Shown piece by piece: positions 53,401 to 64,000 of a DNA stretch of 64,000 bases. The position numbers and the translations under genes are program-made. Numbering within the stretch: position 1 is the first letter of the stretch; each line of letters starts with the position of its first letter. Source of the stretch: Pegea sp. RAD2-039 (lineage: Eukaryota; Chordata; Thaliacea; Salpida; Salpidae); contig JAQGEQ010000084.1 of NCBI GenBank assembly GCA_034620365.1, forward strand, positions 2,356,001 to 2,420,000, read 5' to 3'. Under the pieces are notes generated by a model. It was not told where the DNA came from. It searched no databases and worked only from the letters and a program-made list of their open reading frames with translations.

Positions 53401-56400
53401 AAACATTGTTGAGTATCAATGGATTAAAATACAGCTACAACTTGCAGCCTATAACTCACTGTTTAATATTGTTTAAAATAATATTAAAATAATCAACTCA
53501 ACTCAATTCACTTCAATAAATCACTTCCATTCTATTTGAACAAGTGCTTCAGAAAAACGTGAATATGTGTAAGAAGAAGTCATTACCAATCTAACCTAAG
53601 AATACTCAGATTAACCAATTTTGAAAATTAGTATTAAGAGAAAGCAAATACGTTACTTCTTACTAAAGAGTTGGAGACTCATTGGTAGATCTTCGTTGTA
53701 CTAATTGTTACTCGGGCAGCTCCTGCAACGTCAGCTTACAGTCTGTCTGTTCCGCTGCATACCTTGTTGACATAAAAAGTGGAATTTTGCTGTATGGGCA
53801 ACAAATGGATCTTCATAACTACTGTCCTGGCTCCGTGCTCTGGATTGGTCACTCCAGCTTCGCCCATAAGCGTATGAAACAGCAAAAGTTTGCTTACAAG
53901 AGACCCAATTTTAAACTGGGAAGTTGGAGCGTCTGTAGCATGACGTTATGAATGGTGATACCTGGTTGTAGTGTTTGAAAAACTACCATCAATAACAACC
54001 ATCTTGATCTTCTAATTGACGTCTTTCAAGATAAGCACCGTCTAAGGCTCTATAAAACAAAAAGATTAAAACTTTCTCCAGCAAGGAAGGCCTACAGTCG
54101 AAAGAAGGGAGCATGATGTAGGTTTCTTCTGTCAAGAAGATCCTACTACGACTAATAGTCATAGGTTTGGATGGCAACGAACGTATAACAACTCTCCCCA
54201 TATGCATCAAAAAGACACAGCAACCCTAGTAAGCGTATACTCGCACACCTTGTACGTTGCTGATGACGTCAAAGACGCGTCCTATGAGAAACTCAATCAT
54301 TTTCAATGTTCCTAAATTATAGTTCAGAGTGACTTCAATGCATGTGTAAGTACTGATCACCATTCTTCGATAACTTGTCTTGAAAATTTTGGTTTTGGTA
54401 AGATTAATTCTAACGGACAACGCCTTCTTGAGATTTGTCTCTCTCTTTTTTCTAGACCAATCAAAACACAAAGCTTTGTGGAGAATTCCACGTTTTAAGC
54501 ATTGGCATCAGCTACAAGTCATGAAGGCGATGTCCTATTGACAAGATAATACCACAGTACTGATTGCAACAGTGATTACTCTCTAGCATGCTGCAAATTA
54601 CATCTTTGTAATAAGATAATGTACAAGTTGATAACAGTAAATATACTACATGTAGACACCATAGCCATGCACCTACCAGAAAAAGTTGTACAATTCTTTA
54701 CTATAAAGGTCAACACAAGCGTCAAAAACATCTATAAATACCTCTTTGACTTGTTCTAAAGTGAAAGTAAAGATAGTGCACCAGAAATTTTCGAAAAGAA
54801 GGATTATAAGAGGAATTGGTTTGAAAAATGACATCGTTGCTTCCCCTCGCTGAGCAGAAGCGTCAAGCACGTGTACAACACCAGTATGAAGCTAGCCAAA
54901 CAACACTAAGCAATTTGAGTGAGGATGGAAGACATTTTGCAGAGCTGTAAGAAAATGTGCTGATAAGTTTTGACTTTGCACAAATATTATTCAGATGAAA
55001 CCAAAAGACCTACTATTTACATATCAACAAAACAGTTAGGAAGCTAATTTAATATATGTTGAAATAAATTATTCAGTCTCAAATAACAATAATTTTCTAA
55101 AACTCCTGATCAGATCCTTGCTTGGTTTATAAAAACAAAACTACTACTTCTCTATCTCTATCGCTTTAACATCAATCTTAACCAAGAGAGAGTTCTTCAA
55201 ATTTGCAAGAACGCTATCATTACTCCTGTTCGTAAACATGATCCCAGAAATACTGCACTTAACTACAGACCAGTTTCACAGACCTCAGTTACGTTTAAAA
55301 CTGAAGAATAATTTATTCACAGCCACATGACTAGTCATTTAATAAAGCACATTCTAATATCTGAGTATAGCTTTGTGAAACGGAGATCTTCCTGAATTCT
55401 TCCTTAACAAGCAAGACTATTTTCTCATCTACAATGATACATTCAAATCTAGTTAATGTGCATTTATTATTGCCGTGTTTTAGTTGTTTTGATTTAATTA
55501 CTTATATATGATTGAATTATGTTTTACTAATCAAAATTTTTCATCTAAGGGGAATTTTTGTTGAAGGCATTGGTTGCTTTTTGGCGGGAATGTTCGGCAA
55601 TGGAAACGGAACGACTTCTTATAGTGAAAACATTGGAGCAATTGGTATTACAAAAGTAAATTGAATGCCGCTTTGTTTTACTACAAGTATCAGGTTATGA
55701 ACTGTTGATTTACACAAAGGTAGCAAGCCGTAGAGTTATTCAATGTGGTGCATTGTTCATGATTTTATTAGGAGTAATCTCAAAATTTGGAATCATTTTT
55801 ACGTTTATTCCAAAACCAGTTGCTGGTTTGTATATTCAAATATCCATAATTTCAAAGTTAAAAACAGGTTTGATCTTCTTAGGAGGACTCTTTTTTGTGT
55901 TGTTTGGAATGATTACTGCTGTTGGAATATCAAATATGAAGTTTGTTGATCTTGACTCTTCCAGAAATCTGATCATTATTGGCCTTTCAATATTTGTTGG
56001 TTTAGCTATTCCTGGTTGGGTGACTGCAACGAATCCTCAGATTTCGACAGGTCCTATCTTGTTTAACAAATCAAAACAATTTGAAAAGATAAATCTTTGA
56101 AACTGTATCTCATTAGGAACCTAAAAATAAATAAAGTTACTAGAAAATTGAAGATTTTCCATCAAAAACATTTGACCTTTTCAGGTATCAGTCAGTTGGA
56201 TCAATTGATTTATATCTTTCTCAAAACAAGCATGTTTTTGACTATGATAGTAGCATTTGTACTCGACAACACTATTCCAGGTTTTTGATTGCTTACAGAG
56301 TGATATAACTCCTTATAAACTTACTTTTATTCTGATTAAGTTACTTAATAAATATTTTATTCAAAACTGCTAATTACTGTTAGTTTAATTCACTATAAAT

Positions 56401-56889
56401 GTAATAACAAATTTGATTTTAATTTAGGAACTTTGAAAGAAAGAGGCTTGACAAAATTGAATAATGAATCAAATTCATTAAACATCGAAAATTCTCGATG
56501 CAAAGTATATGATTTACCAGGTGAAAATTATTTGAGCTGTTATGCATTTTGATTGTATTTATTTACTTTCATATGCTACAACTATATTGATTTAGATTAT
56601 AACTTCGCTTAATGTGGTTGTAGTATAAGTAAAACATAAATTTTGTTTATGTTGTTACTTGTTTATTAAAGAAAATAACTTAAAAAATAACAAAATACAT
56701 TTATTAATGTCCCATAGAAGACTTTATACATTTTTTTGTGATGGTTGATTGGGTGATGCAATATTACCTTAATACTTTTTATAAAAAATGAATGTTTATT
56801 TTTATATAGATTGTATACAATCACTGATTGTCAAGGTCAACTTCTTCAAGCTCATACCAATATCACCAACTTACCGATCTGACCACTAA
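50477..56889 (+). CDS. SLC23-type nucleobase/ascorbate transporter
   Basis: Thirteen exons give 578 residues: 50477-50692, 50753-50910, 51567-51729, 51815-51996, 52143-52242, 52314-52434, 52590-52737, 55550-55655, 55720-55825, 55883-56050, 56185-56280, 56428-56520, 56810-56889. Human SVCT1/2 have about 600-650. After a 60-residue acidic cytosolic start come [107 protein letters not shown] and [10 protein letters not shown], all core helices and signature motifs of the SLC23/NCS2 family (sodium-coupled uptake of ascorbate or nucleobases across the plasma membrane). Human-type GGMFC is GGLFF here. Substrate cannot be decided from sequence. The intron 52738-55549 is swollen by LINE fragments. 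The short intron 55826-55882 has no in-frame stop, so it could be misread as coding. An AATAAA lies at 56937-56942. Confidence 0.95.
53680..54120 (+). mobile_element. Endonuclease-domain fragment of a second LINE family
   Basis: Inside the SLC23 intron. The translation [17 protein letters not shown], then after a break [17 protein letters not shown] plus DKHRL, resembles the opening of LINE AP-endonucleases (K-L-x-T-W-N-V-R-T-M ... K-x-x-x-I-x-x-E-L-x-x-x-x-I-D-I-x-x-x-Q-E-T-R-L). The WNVRT and QETRL signatures are degraded. The surrounding 53640-54960 is less AT-rich than the rest of the intron and is probably all insertion-derived. Confidence 0.5.
55110..55400 (+). mobile_element. Truncated LINE copy (reverse transcriptase segment)
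   Basis: Closely resembles 59480-59750 of the longer LINE. Shared runs include ACTTAACTACAGACCAGTTT and CTTTGTGAAACGGAGATCTT plus CC. It spans the RT region that encodes AIITPxxK ... NYRPVS. It is broken by stops and lies in the SLC23 intron, in gene sense. Confidence 0.85.
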
Positions 56890-56936
56890 AACAATACATA
56901 AGCTTGACTTTAAAGTTTAAATTTTAAAGAATAACA

Positions 56937-56942
56937 AATAAA
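56937..56942 (+). terminator. Poly(A) signal of the SLC23 gene
   Basis: AATAAA 48 bases after the stop, in an A-rich 3' UTR. A second AATAAA-like hexamer follows within 15 bases. Confidence 0.6.
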
Positions 56943-57369
56943 GCTCAAAATAAAAGGAATCTGAACTTCATGTATCAAGTCTTTTTCAAAAATATCTTAT
57001 TATTCAAGTTTACTGTCTTATAATTTTCACTAACAACTTTGTAAATGTCATTTGAAATAAAAAAAATGATTTGAAATTTTAGAAATCATAATATTTATTA
57101 TTAAGAATAAAGGTTTTTCAAAAGCTTCGTTTTGACAATCTTGAAAAAAGAATTAGATTTTGTTTTACCCAAGGAAAAATTTAACTATACAAAATAATTT
57201 TTATTTTGTAAACTCTAGAAAAGGTCGGTTTAATTTTTACAAATTTTCATCTCAGCTGTTATTAGATTAACTTATATGAAGTTTTTTTATATGAATTTTT
57301 CTAAAAAATGAATTGTTATCTAAAAAATGGTAATTACTAGTATGAGAAAATAAATTGATTTCATAGATC

Positions 57370-60300
57370 TAGCCTGAGCTGTTTACAGTATTTTAGAACA
57401 AAATAATGGGATTTCAATGGTTTTGCAAATCTGTATACGCTGAATTGAAATTGGCAACGATGTTGCCAAAATCAACAAAAACATTGTTAGTTTGTCTAAA
57501 TCAATGGATAAACTGGATGCCTCTACAAAGAAACATGTCACATGAGCCTCGGTGGTCGGTGATTCCGATTCCGACAAAAGTTCTAGGATAGTGCAGCTTC
57601 TTGTCAAGAAGGTCACCGCCACGCACAAAAACTAACTGTGAACCGTGAAGACAGAGAAAACAATGTCATCCTAATGGCTGTGAGACTAATAAAGATGATG
57701 ACATTAAGGTTTTTAATTAATATGTTCTCTCAAAGCCTTGAGTTTGTGAACGTTCCAAAGGTATCAATGATCAGACTTGGAGCGAAAAGCTCATATCTGT
57801 GTGAAGATGATCGCTTAGAAAATAAGCGTCTTGTAAAAGAGGCGTATAACCGAAATCAAAAAGAGCAACCAACTGATTTCAAATACAAAGTTGGAGGTCC
57901 ACCATGAGCTTGAGAATTGTCAAAGTTATTTTTTTAAAAAAAAGAAAGTGGCAAATAATCACCGGACCCATATCTTCTTTTTTCAAAATCTCTCTGCACA
58001 AAATTGTGAATAACATCCTTCCAGCCCAAGATATCAATTTACAAAAGTCTTTCATCAAGTCTCACAAGCGTCAAAAAGACAATTCTTCTATTACATTAGC
58101 TATGTTCTTCAACGCGCGGTCGATTATTAATAAAGGTTGCCAATTTAAAGCTCTTTTGCATTCTTAAGATTTCACATTTGTTTTTATTACTGAAACTTGG
58201 TTGAAACCGTTTTATCCTGATTCTTTTCTGGTTGATTCTTTTTATGTTTTGCGTTGTGACGTTGTGTATGATAGAGGCGGCGGTGTTTGCGTAATTTACA
58301 AGACATCGCTTGCACCAAAGATCTCCAGAATTCAGATCGAAGCCATTAATTTTTCAAGATTTGAGATTATCGCTTTCGATTTTCTTTACTCATAGTCCAA
58401 TTTTTCTCAATTTATATGTACCTACCAACCTTTAAAATTAATGACGGGGTTACTGTTAAAGCCTTATTGAAAGTTTTGAAGAGTATTGTGTGTCATGAGT
58501 TGTATATTTTTGGGGGATTTTAATTTTAGTAAAATTGATTGGAATAACCCAAATTCAGCATTTATGGGAAAATCGTTTAACTTGGATAGCGATAATACTA
58601 ATTCACCCTTTCCAAGTCATGCCTTTGTAAGCTTCCTCAATGCCAATAATCTATCTCAGATGGTTACTTTTCCGACCCAAGTTAGTGGTAATACTTTGGA
58701 TCTTCTTATCACATCAAAACCTGAGAACATTATCTACGTTGAGCAAAAAGAACCTTTTGCTCTGACATACGATCACAACATGATTGAATTCAAGCTCCTT
58801 GAATCAAACTTTTTCCATGAACGTTAAGACTTCAAGCAAAAGTAGTTTTTATCGTGGAAATTATAATGATATAAGCAAGTTTCTATCAAGTGTTGACTGG
58901 ATTTCTGTTCTCAACTCTTCCGAAAACATCAGTACTATTTACTCAAGGTTTACTAACATCGTTAAAGATTCAATTGAGAAATTCATACCTTTTTATCGAG
59001 TCAGCAGAAAACCACATTTGCTCAAATATTTAAGGAATTTACAACATTAAAAAAACCTCGTTTACAAACAAACTAAAGCGGACCCTTCCATCAAATCTCT
59101 GTACAAAGATCTTTGTGTAGTTTACAAGAAATCTGTTTCTAATTTCTATTTAGGAAGTGAAAGTGCAATCTTATCTTCAACTAACAAGAATCACAATAAT
59201 CTCAAGTTTAGGGCGAGATCTCAAATACCTCCCTAATTTGACAACAGCGACCAGCTTGTGATGGAACCAGAGAATAAAGCTGAGTTGCTAACCAACCTAT
59301 TTAATAGCGTTTTCATAACCGACGATGGCAATACTTCTTCTCTCTCCTACTCCGACATCTTTACAAATGTCTCTGAAATAATCTATCTTGACATAACGGT
59401 CGATATAGTATCTAAGGCTCTTTCTTCTTTAAAATCATCACTTTCCAACACAGATCAGATCCCTGCTTTGGGTTTAAGAAAAACTACTTCCTCTTTATCA
59501 CTACTGTTTAACATCACTCTAAGGCGAGGAAAAGTTCCACAAATTTGGAAAAAAGCTATTATTACTCCAATTCATAAAAGGGTCCCAGAAACATTGCACT
59601 TAACTACAGACCAGTTTCGCTGACTTCAGTTATCTGCAGAACTCAAGAGTATATCATTCACAATCATATGACCAGTCATTTGATGGAACACCATCTAATA
59701 TCTGATGTCCAATATGGCTTTGTGAAACGGAGATCTTCCCTGACTCAACATCTCACGTTTCCTTAATGAGCTTACATATCCTCCTTGTGATATCATATAT
59801 CTCGATTTTGCTAAAGCGTTTGATTCTGTCCCACACACTAAGCTCATTACATTACTGTATTGAAAAAAATAAAAATCAACAGCTTTATCTTACAGTGGAT
59901 TGAAAATTACTTATCAGGTAGAACCCTATAAACTCGTGTAGAAAGATCTTTATCTACTCCTAGTCAAATCACTAGTGGTGCTCCTCAGGGTTCCGTTCTG
60001 GGTCTCCTTCTCTTTTTAATTTTCATTGAAGACCTAATCAGAAGACTAGTAGCAGTAGATGATGTCAGTGTGTTTGTATATGCAAATGACATTAAGGTAT
60101 TATCTTGCAATCCTTCAAAACTTCAAACTGCACTACACACTGAATAAAACTGGTCTATGAGCTGGCAGCTCAGAATCCAGCCTACGAAGTCTGAACTTAT
60201 ATTTTTCTTCCGTAAACCAGCTGCAAATTCCTTGAACCAATATTCCATCAATATATTTATTATTCAACGAATATCTTCGGTCCTAGACCTTTGCATTACT

Positions 60301-61109
60301 CTACCATCTGACTTTAAATGGCACAATTATGTTTCCAAAATTTTTGGAAAATTAGTCAACTTTATCTACCTCATTATAAAGACCGTTAATTCTAAGGATC
60401 CATACTTTTTTATCAATCTTTTCCGATTGTACGTACGTATAATTCTTGAATACAATGTCAGTGCATGGATGCCATATCAAGTTAGTGATATCAATAAAAT
60501 AAAATCTGTTCAGGCAACATTTACGATATTGGTATGCAGGAAACTTAATATTAAATACGATAGTTATAAACATCGTCTCATCTTCTTCAATTTAGATACT
60601 TTGGAAATTCGACGAATTAAATACGACTCAATTCTTATTTTTAAATTTATCCACAATTTAATTGACCTTTAATTTGATGATTTCTTTACCATTAGTCCTT
60701 TCCTCAGGTTATATCAACTCAGACGACACACATTACATCTTAATAAGCCCATATCACATGGTACATTAATCAAAGCGAATTTTTTTCTCATACCGCGCAA
60801 TTAGTACATGGAACCAGCTGCCATCAGACATTGTCATGTCAGAATCACTCGTGTTGTTCAAGCAGAAGTTGAACCATTATAATATTGCCAACACTGCCAT
60901 TTCTAAACTGTGATTTTTTTCACTTTTTTATATTATTAACATTCTATTGTTCACTGTTATATGCTTTGAGGGCTACTGAAATTCCATGTGTTACATCTTT
61001 TACTTTCTATATTTCTAGCTTAATAGAAGTTATTGGTGAGAATGTGTGTTAGCGAGAGGTGCTCTCTTCAGGTACCCTCCTTTGCATTTATTTTTTATTT
61101 TCAATAAAT
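57370..61109 (+). mobile_element. Inactive CR1/jockey-like LINE retrotransposon
   Basis: A nearly full set of LINE parts on the plus strand, broken by many stops and frameshifts. In order: ORF1-type coiled coil (NKNIVSLSKSMDKLDASTKKH) and NREDRENNVILM with a later RLG (57450-57900); AP-endonuclease (FNARSIINK, TETWLKPF, RGGGV, FLGDFNFSKIDW, YDHN; 58090-58830); reverse transcriptase (AIITPIHK, IYLDFAKAFDSVPHTK, GAPQGSVLG, VYANDIK; 59450-60110); and the C-terminal domain ending AISTWNQLPSDIV (to 60900). The catalytic YADD/FADD is YAND, so even an intact frame would be dead. It ends with GAGAATGTGTGTTAGCGAGAG and an AATAAA-type tail (61038-61109), shared with the solitary tail at 37797. Confidence 0.88.
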
Positions 61110-62312
61110 CCATTTCAGAAGTCTTTTATTTGAATCACAGAAATTCTATAAATTTTAACCTATTAGATTCAGCTCTAATAATTGTTATGTACAAAAATAT
61201 TTGTAAAAGGTTTTTTTTAAACAGTGTTCAAATCGTTTTTACCAAATATTTTCAACAAAGTTTCAGAAAAACAGATTATATGAAACATTTATTTAATGGT
61301 TTATTTATCTGCTCATTCTACAATTTTGATTATTTTGAATGTTTTAACAGCTTAACTCACCGCTTCCGATTTATGATAATATTGATACATATATTAATTA
61401 CTGATTTACTTGTACTCAAGCCACACAAAAAATAACAGTCTTAATGAAAAAGATCTTTAAAAATCTTTAAAATAAATTCAATTGAAAGTCATATAAAAAA
61501 TGTCTTACAAATATTTCGCCATCAACCAAACTTTGCTATATAATAACCGTTTATATAATGTAATCACTGATTTAATAACTATATTTACAAAGTCTGTGAG
61601 CCACTAGATTTTGAGAGATTAAAGTTTTGATTTCTTTGTTATAATTTAACTGTCAAAATTTCTGATGAATTGAATAAAGAGCTAAATGAAAAGCCTACTT
61701 TAAACTAATACTGCTGCTAAAGTTGAAGCAAGCAAGATGTTGATACTTATCAAATAATTATCTTAATAAATCTACTTAAATCATTTAAAGTTAAGCTTTC
61801 AAAACAAAGTATTCCCGAGAAAGATTAGAAAATTCATTTAAAATGTTTAAAAATTATTTGACATCAGAAAACTAATTACGTAAAAAAGTTGTGGAAACAT
61901 ATACATCCTTCAAACTTTAGATCAGAACTGATATTCAGATTTAAACGTAAATAATCCATAGAAAATTAACAAAAATCATCAAGATCATGATGTTCGGTAC
62001 AGCTCGCGAAACTCCACTATCTACCAAAATAATTCTTTCATAAACCAATTCGTATTACTTTTTACAAATCATAGACTTTGAGAAAGAACAAACTAGAAGA
62101 TTTAGTTATTGCAAAGAAATAATGCTGAAACGTAATTGTTGGAATAAAGCTACAGATACAGATATAACAAATTATTGCAACATGAATCTGCTCTCTGGGT
62201 TTTTACTTATAAACAAAAACAAAGAACTTTATAGCACAAGATGAATTATAAAAGTATTTTTAATTAAATATTATAGTTAATATCTAAAAGTAGATTTTAA
62301 AACAAAATAACT
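61110..62312. other. AT-rich intergenic region
   Basis: 3' flank of the last minus-strand gene and sequence beyond the LINE tail. A 129-codon open frame at 61046-61435 begins inside the LINE tail and is Phe/Ile/Asn-dominated, so it looks accidental. Confidence 0.5.
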
Positions 62313-63488
62313 TTATGATGATTTACTTAATGAACATCCAATCATGTCCAAATTAGCTTTAGCTTCATTCATAACCATTTTAACAATTTTTGTGGCACCT
62401 CCAAAAGTTGTATTTTGTAAGAATGTTTGAGACATTGAGATTGTTGAGTTAAGGACATTTGTTGAATAGATCGTATCCACTAAGAGACTTGTTTGGTTCT
62501 TGAAAAAACTTGAAAATAAATTTAAATACCAAGTTTGTATGATTAAAATATTCTTCAATTTTGGTTTTATGAAATTGCTTTCATTAGCTGTCTCTTTGAA
62601 TTAAGTTTAAAAAATATATAATATAAAGTTTGTAAGTGAAGTAATTTTTATCTACAAGGATAGAATAAGGAAAATAATTTTCTTAACTATTACGCGTTTC
62701 CTGACTGATGCATAATAATATTTGTAGATTTGATAAATATTTAGAACTTTTAAGTTACTAAGCTTCCGCCAAACTGATTATTGGGCGTGGTAAAGTAAAT
62801 GTCAAAGAGATCTAAGATATATTCTAAAGATAAAGAAACTTAAACATATGAACATAAGTCTTGAATTCAAGAGTTTATGGATAAAGTGATTAACGATTTT
62901 TGTTACATTTTAGATTAAAAATTATGTAAACATCTTATTAAATATTAGAAATTAACAAGTATTGTACATAAAAAAGATTTCAAAATAGCAAATAGATAAA
63001 AAGGAATGCTTTTTACTTGTTACAAATCTTATATAAATGAAGTTTGCTCTTAAAACTTACTCGCAATTGCTTACTCCAACCGATTTTGTTTCATAAGCAT
63101 CTTTTGATCCTAGCAACATTTTCAGAACTTGTTCTAAACTTTGTGCTACTTTTCTTAAATGTGTTGGTAGAAAGTTTGAAGCTCCTTTAAGAGTATTCAA
63201 CAACTGTTGCACTTTTTCGTTAAACGGACACACTTCAGCCCAATAGTGATCCAGAGAGCTTAATAAAGCTTTAATGTCGCTTTCACTGATATTATATGTT
63301 GCAAATAACTCAGCAAGAGTAATTTTCTAATAAAGAATACGATTAAAATTGTTCTTTTAAGTTTATAACAGCTTACTTTAGGGTCTTTTATCTCCAAAAC
63401 TTGGTACAGTAAATTATCGTTACAGATTCCATCAATGCATTTTGAAACAAAACCATAAAGCTCATCAAAAGTTTGTTGTAATTTAGTC
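62313..63488 (-). CDS. Unrecognised, probably secreted helical protein, 3' part
   Basis: Three exons on the minus strand join in phase: 63377-63488, 63061-63326, 62313-62508 (about 190 residues plus stop). The upstream exon or exons are not certain; one candidate is an ATG at 63839 with a donor in matching phase, but it gives no clear signal peptide. The visible part has five spaced cysteines (CIDGIC, EVCPF, SNCED, IGCSL), three N-glycosylation sequons (NQT, NST, NTT) and regular hydrophobic heptad-like spacing, for example ESDIKALLSSLDHYW and HLRKVAQSLEQVLKMLL. Cysteine and sequon content suggests an extracellular alpha-helical protein. I know no family that fits. The first intron is 50 bp and the second is 552 bp. 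Confidence 0.65.
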
Positions 63489-64000
63489 CTGTCAGTTATT
63501 TAAAATCTACTTATTTATTTTAGTAGTTAAATATTCGAAGAATTCTGAAATTTGATATCGAATTTTCATCTATTATAAAACAGTTGTTGTTTTATAAAAT
63601 AATCTTTGAAAATATTTACTAGCTAGCAGTTGTAGTGACTTTGTTAGTATGGTCAATATACGCTGCACTTGTTATTTTATAATCGGGGCGTATTCATTAA
63701 CACACAAGTCTTTTTTTATAAGTTGTCACTAAACATTGAGAAATGGCTTTATCTTATTCATTCGTTTTATGAAACTTGCAAGCACGTAAAAAGGAAAACC
63801 ATTAAACTTGCCTAAAGTTTGTTTGAAGACAAAAATCATGATAGAAAAATGAATGTTGTTTGATATTTTATGAAAAGTTAAACATTAAAATATTTGCTGA
63901 AATGATTTCAATATATCTGCTCTTAAAGTAACTTTCAATAGTTTTTAATAATCAAAGTTTCTTTATTTTTATTTTTTATTAACTATCTTATTTTATTTTT
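63489..64000. other. Right end of the window, probable 5' part of the last gene
   Basis: AT-rich, with a stretch of mixed composition at 63640-63860. The first exon of the minus-strand gene may lie here or beyond the edge. The only phase-compatible start I see is the ATG at 63837-63839. Confidence 0.35.

Noticed and set aside
61046-61435. 129-codon plus-strand frame after the LINE
   Set aside because: Starts inside the LINE 3' tail; composition is Phe/Ile/Asn-rich with no motif.

Overview
This is intron-rich, AT-rich animal DNA. Its genes are metazoan (DOCK-A, MEF2, lysosomal glycosidases, a vitamin C-type transporter). They carry many short introns with strong TTTTCAG-type acceptors, and the spacers are very AT-rich. 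Acceptor style and a UDP-galactopyranose-mutase-family gene would fit a nematode. Conserved intron density (14 exons in the hexosaminidase) and CR1-like LINEs would also fit other invertebrates, so I do not assign a phylum. All exon models were made by hand by matching reading phase across GT..AG boundaries. Every complete model closes in frame.

Layout: 1-5445 (+), C-terminal 23 exons of a DOCK1/2/5 (CED-5/myoblast city) Rac exchange factor, with four unrelated minisatellites in its introns. 5916-6888 (-), an unrecognised 186-aa protein. 8798-9858 (+), a 104-aa single-pass protein of the PDZK1IP1/SMIM24 type, assembled from five tiny exons. 10420-13781 (-), lysosomal alpha-N-acetylglucosaminidase (NAGLU). 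15252-17114 (-), a UDP-galactopyranose mutase homologue with altered active-site motifs. It is divergent from AMP deaminase at 17930-23405 (+). 28910-31994 (-), the transcription factor MEF2, followed upstream by a 9-kb gene desert. 41129-45020 (-), a GH20 beta-hexosaminidase. 47775-49612, a decayed LTR element. 50477-56889 (+), an SLC23 nucleobase/ascorbate transporter with LINE debris in its largest intron. 57370-61109 (+), a dead CR1/jockey-like LINE. 62313-63488 (-), the 3' part of an unrecognised, probably secreted protein.

The genes do not form a pathway. NAGLU and hexosaminidase are both lysosomal exoglycosidases, DOCK-A and MEF2 both act in muscle and cytoskeletal programmes, and the UGM-like and AMPD genes share one promoter region. 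The most notable observations are the degenerate UGM active site, a strong excess of the palindrome TGACGTCA (19 exact copies, many in short introns), an intronic array of 13 CACGTG boxes, and N-terminal acylation-type sequences on both products of the divergent UGM-like/AMPD pair.
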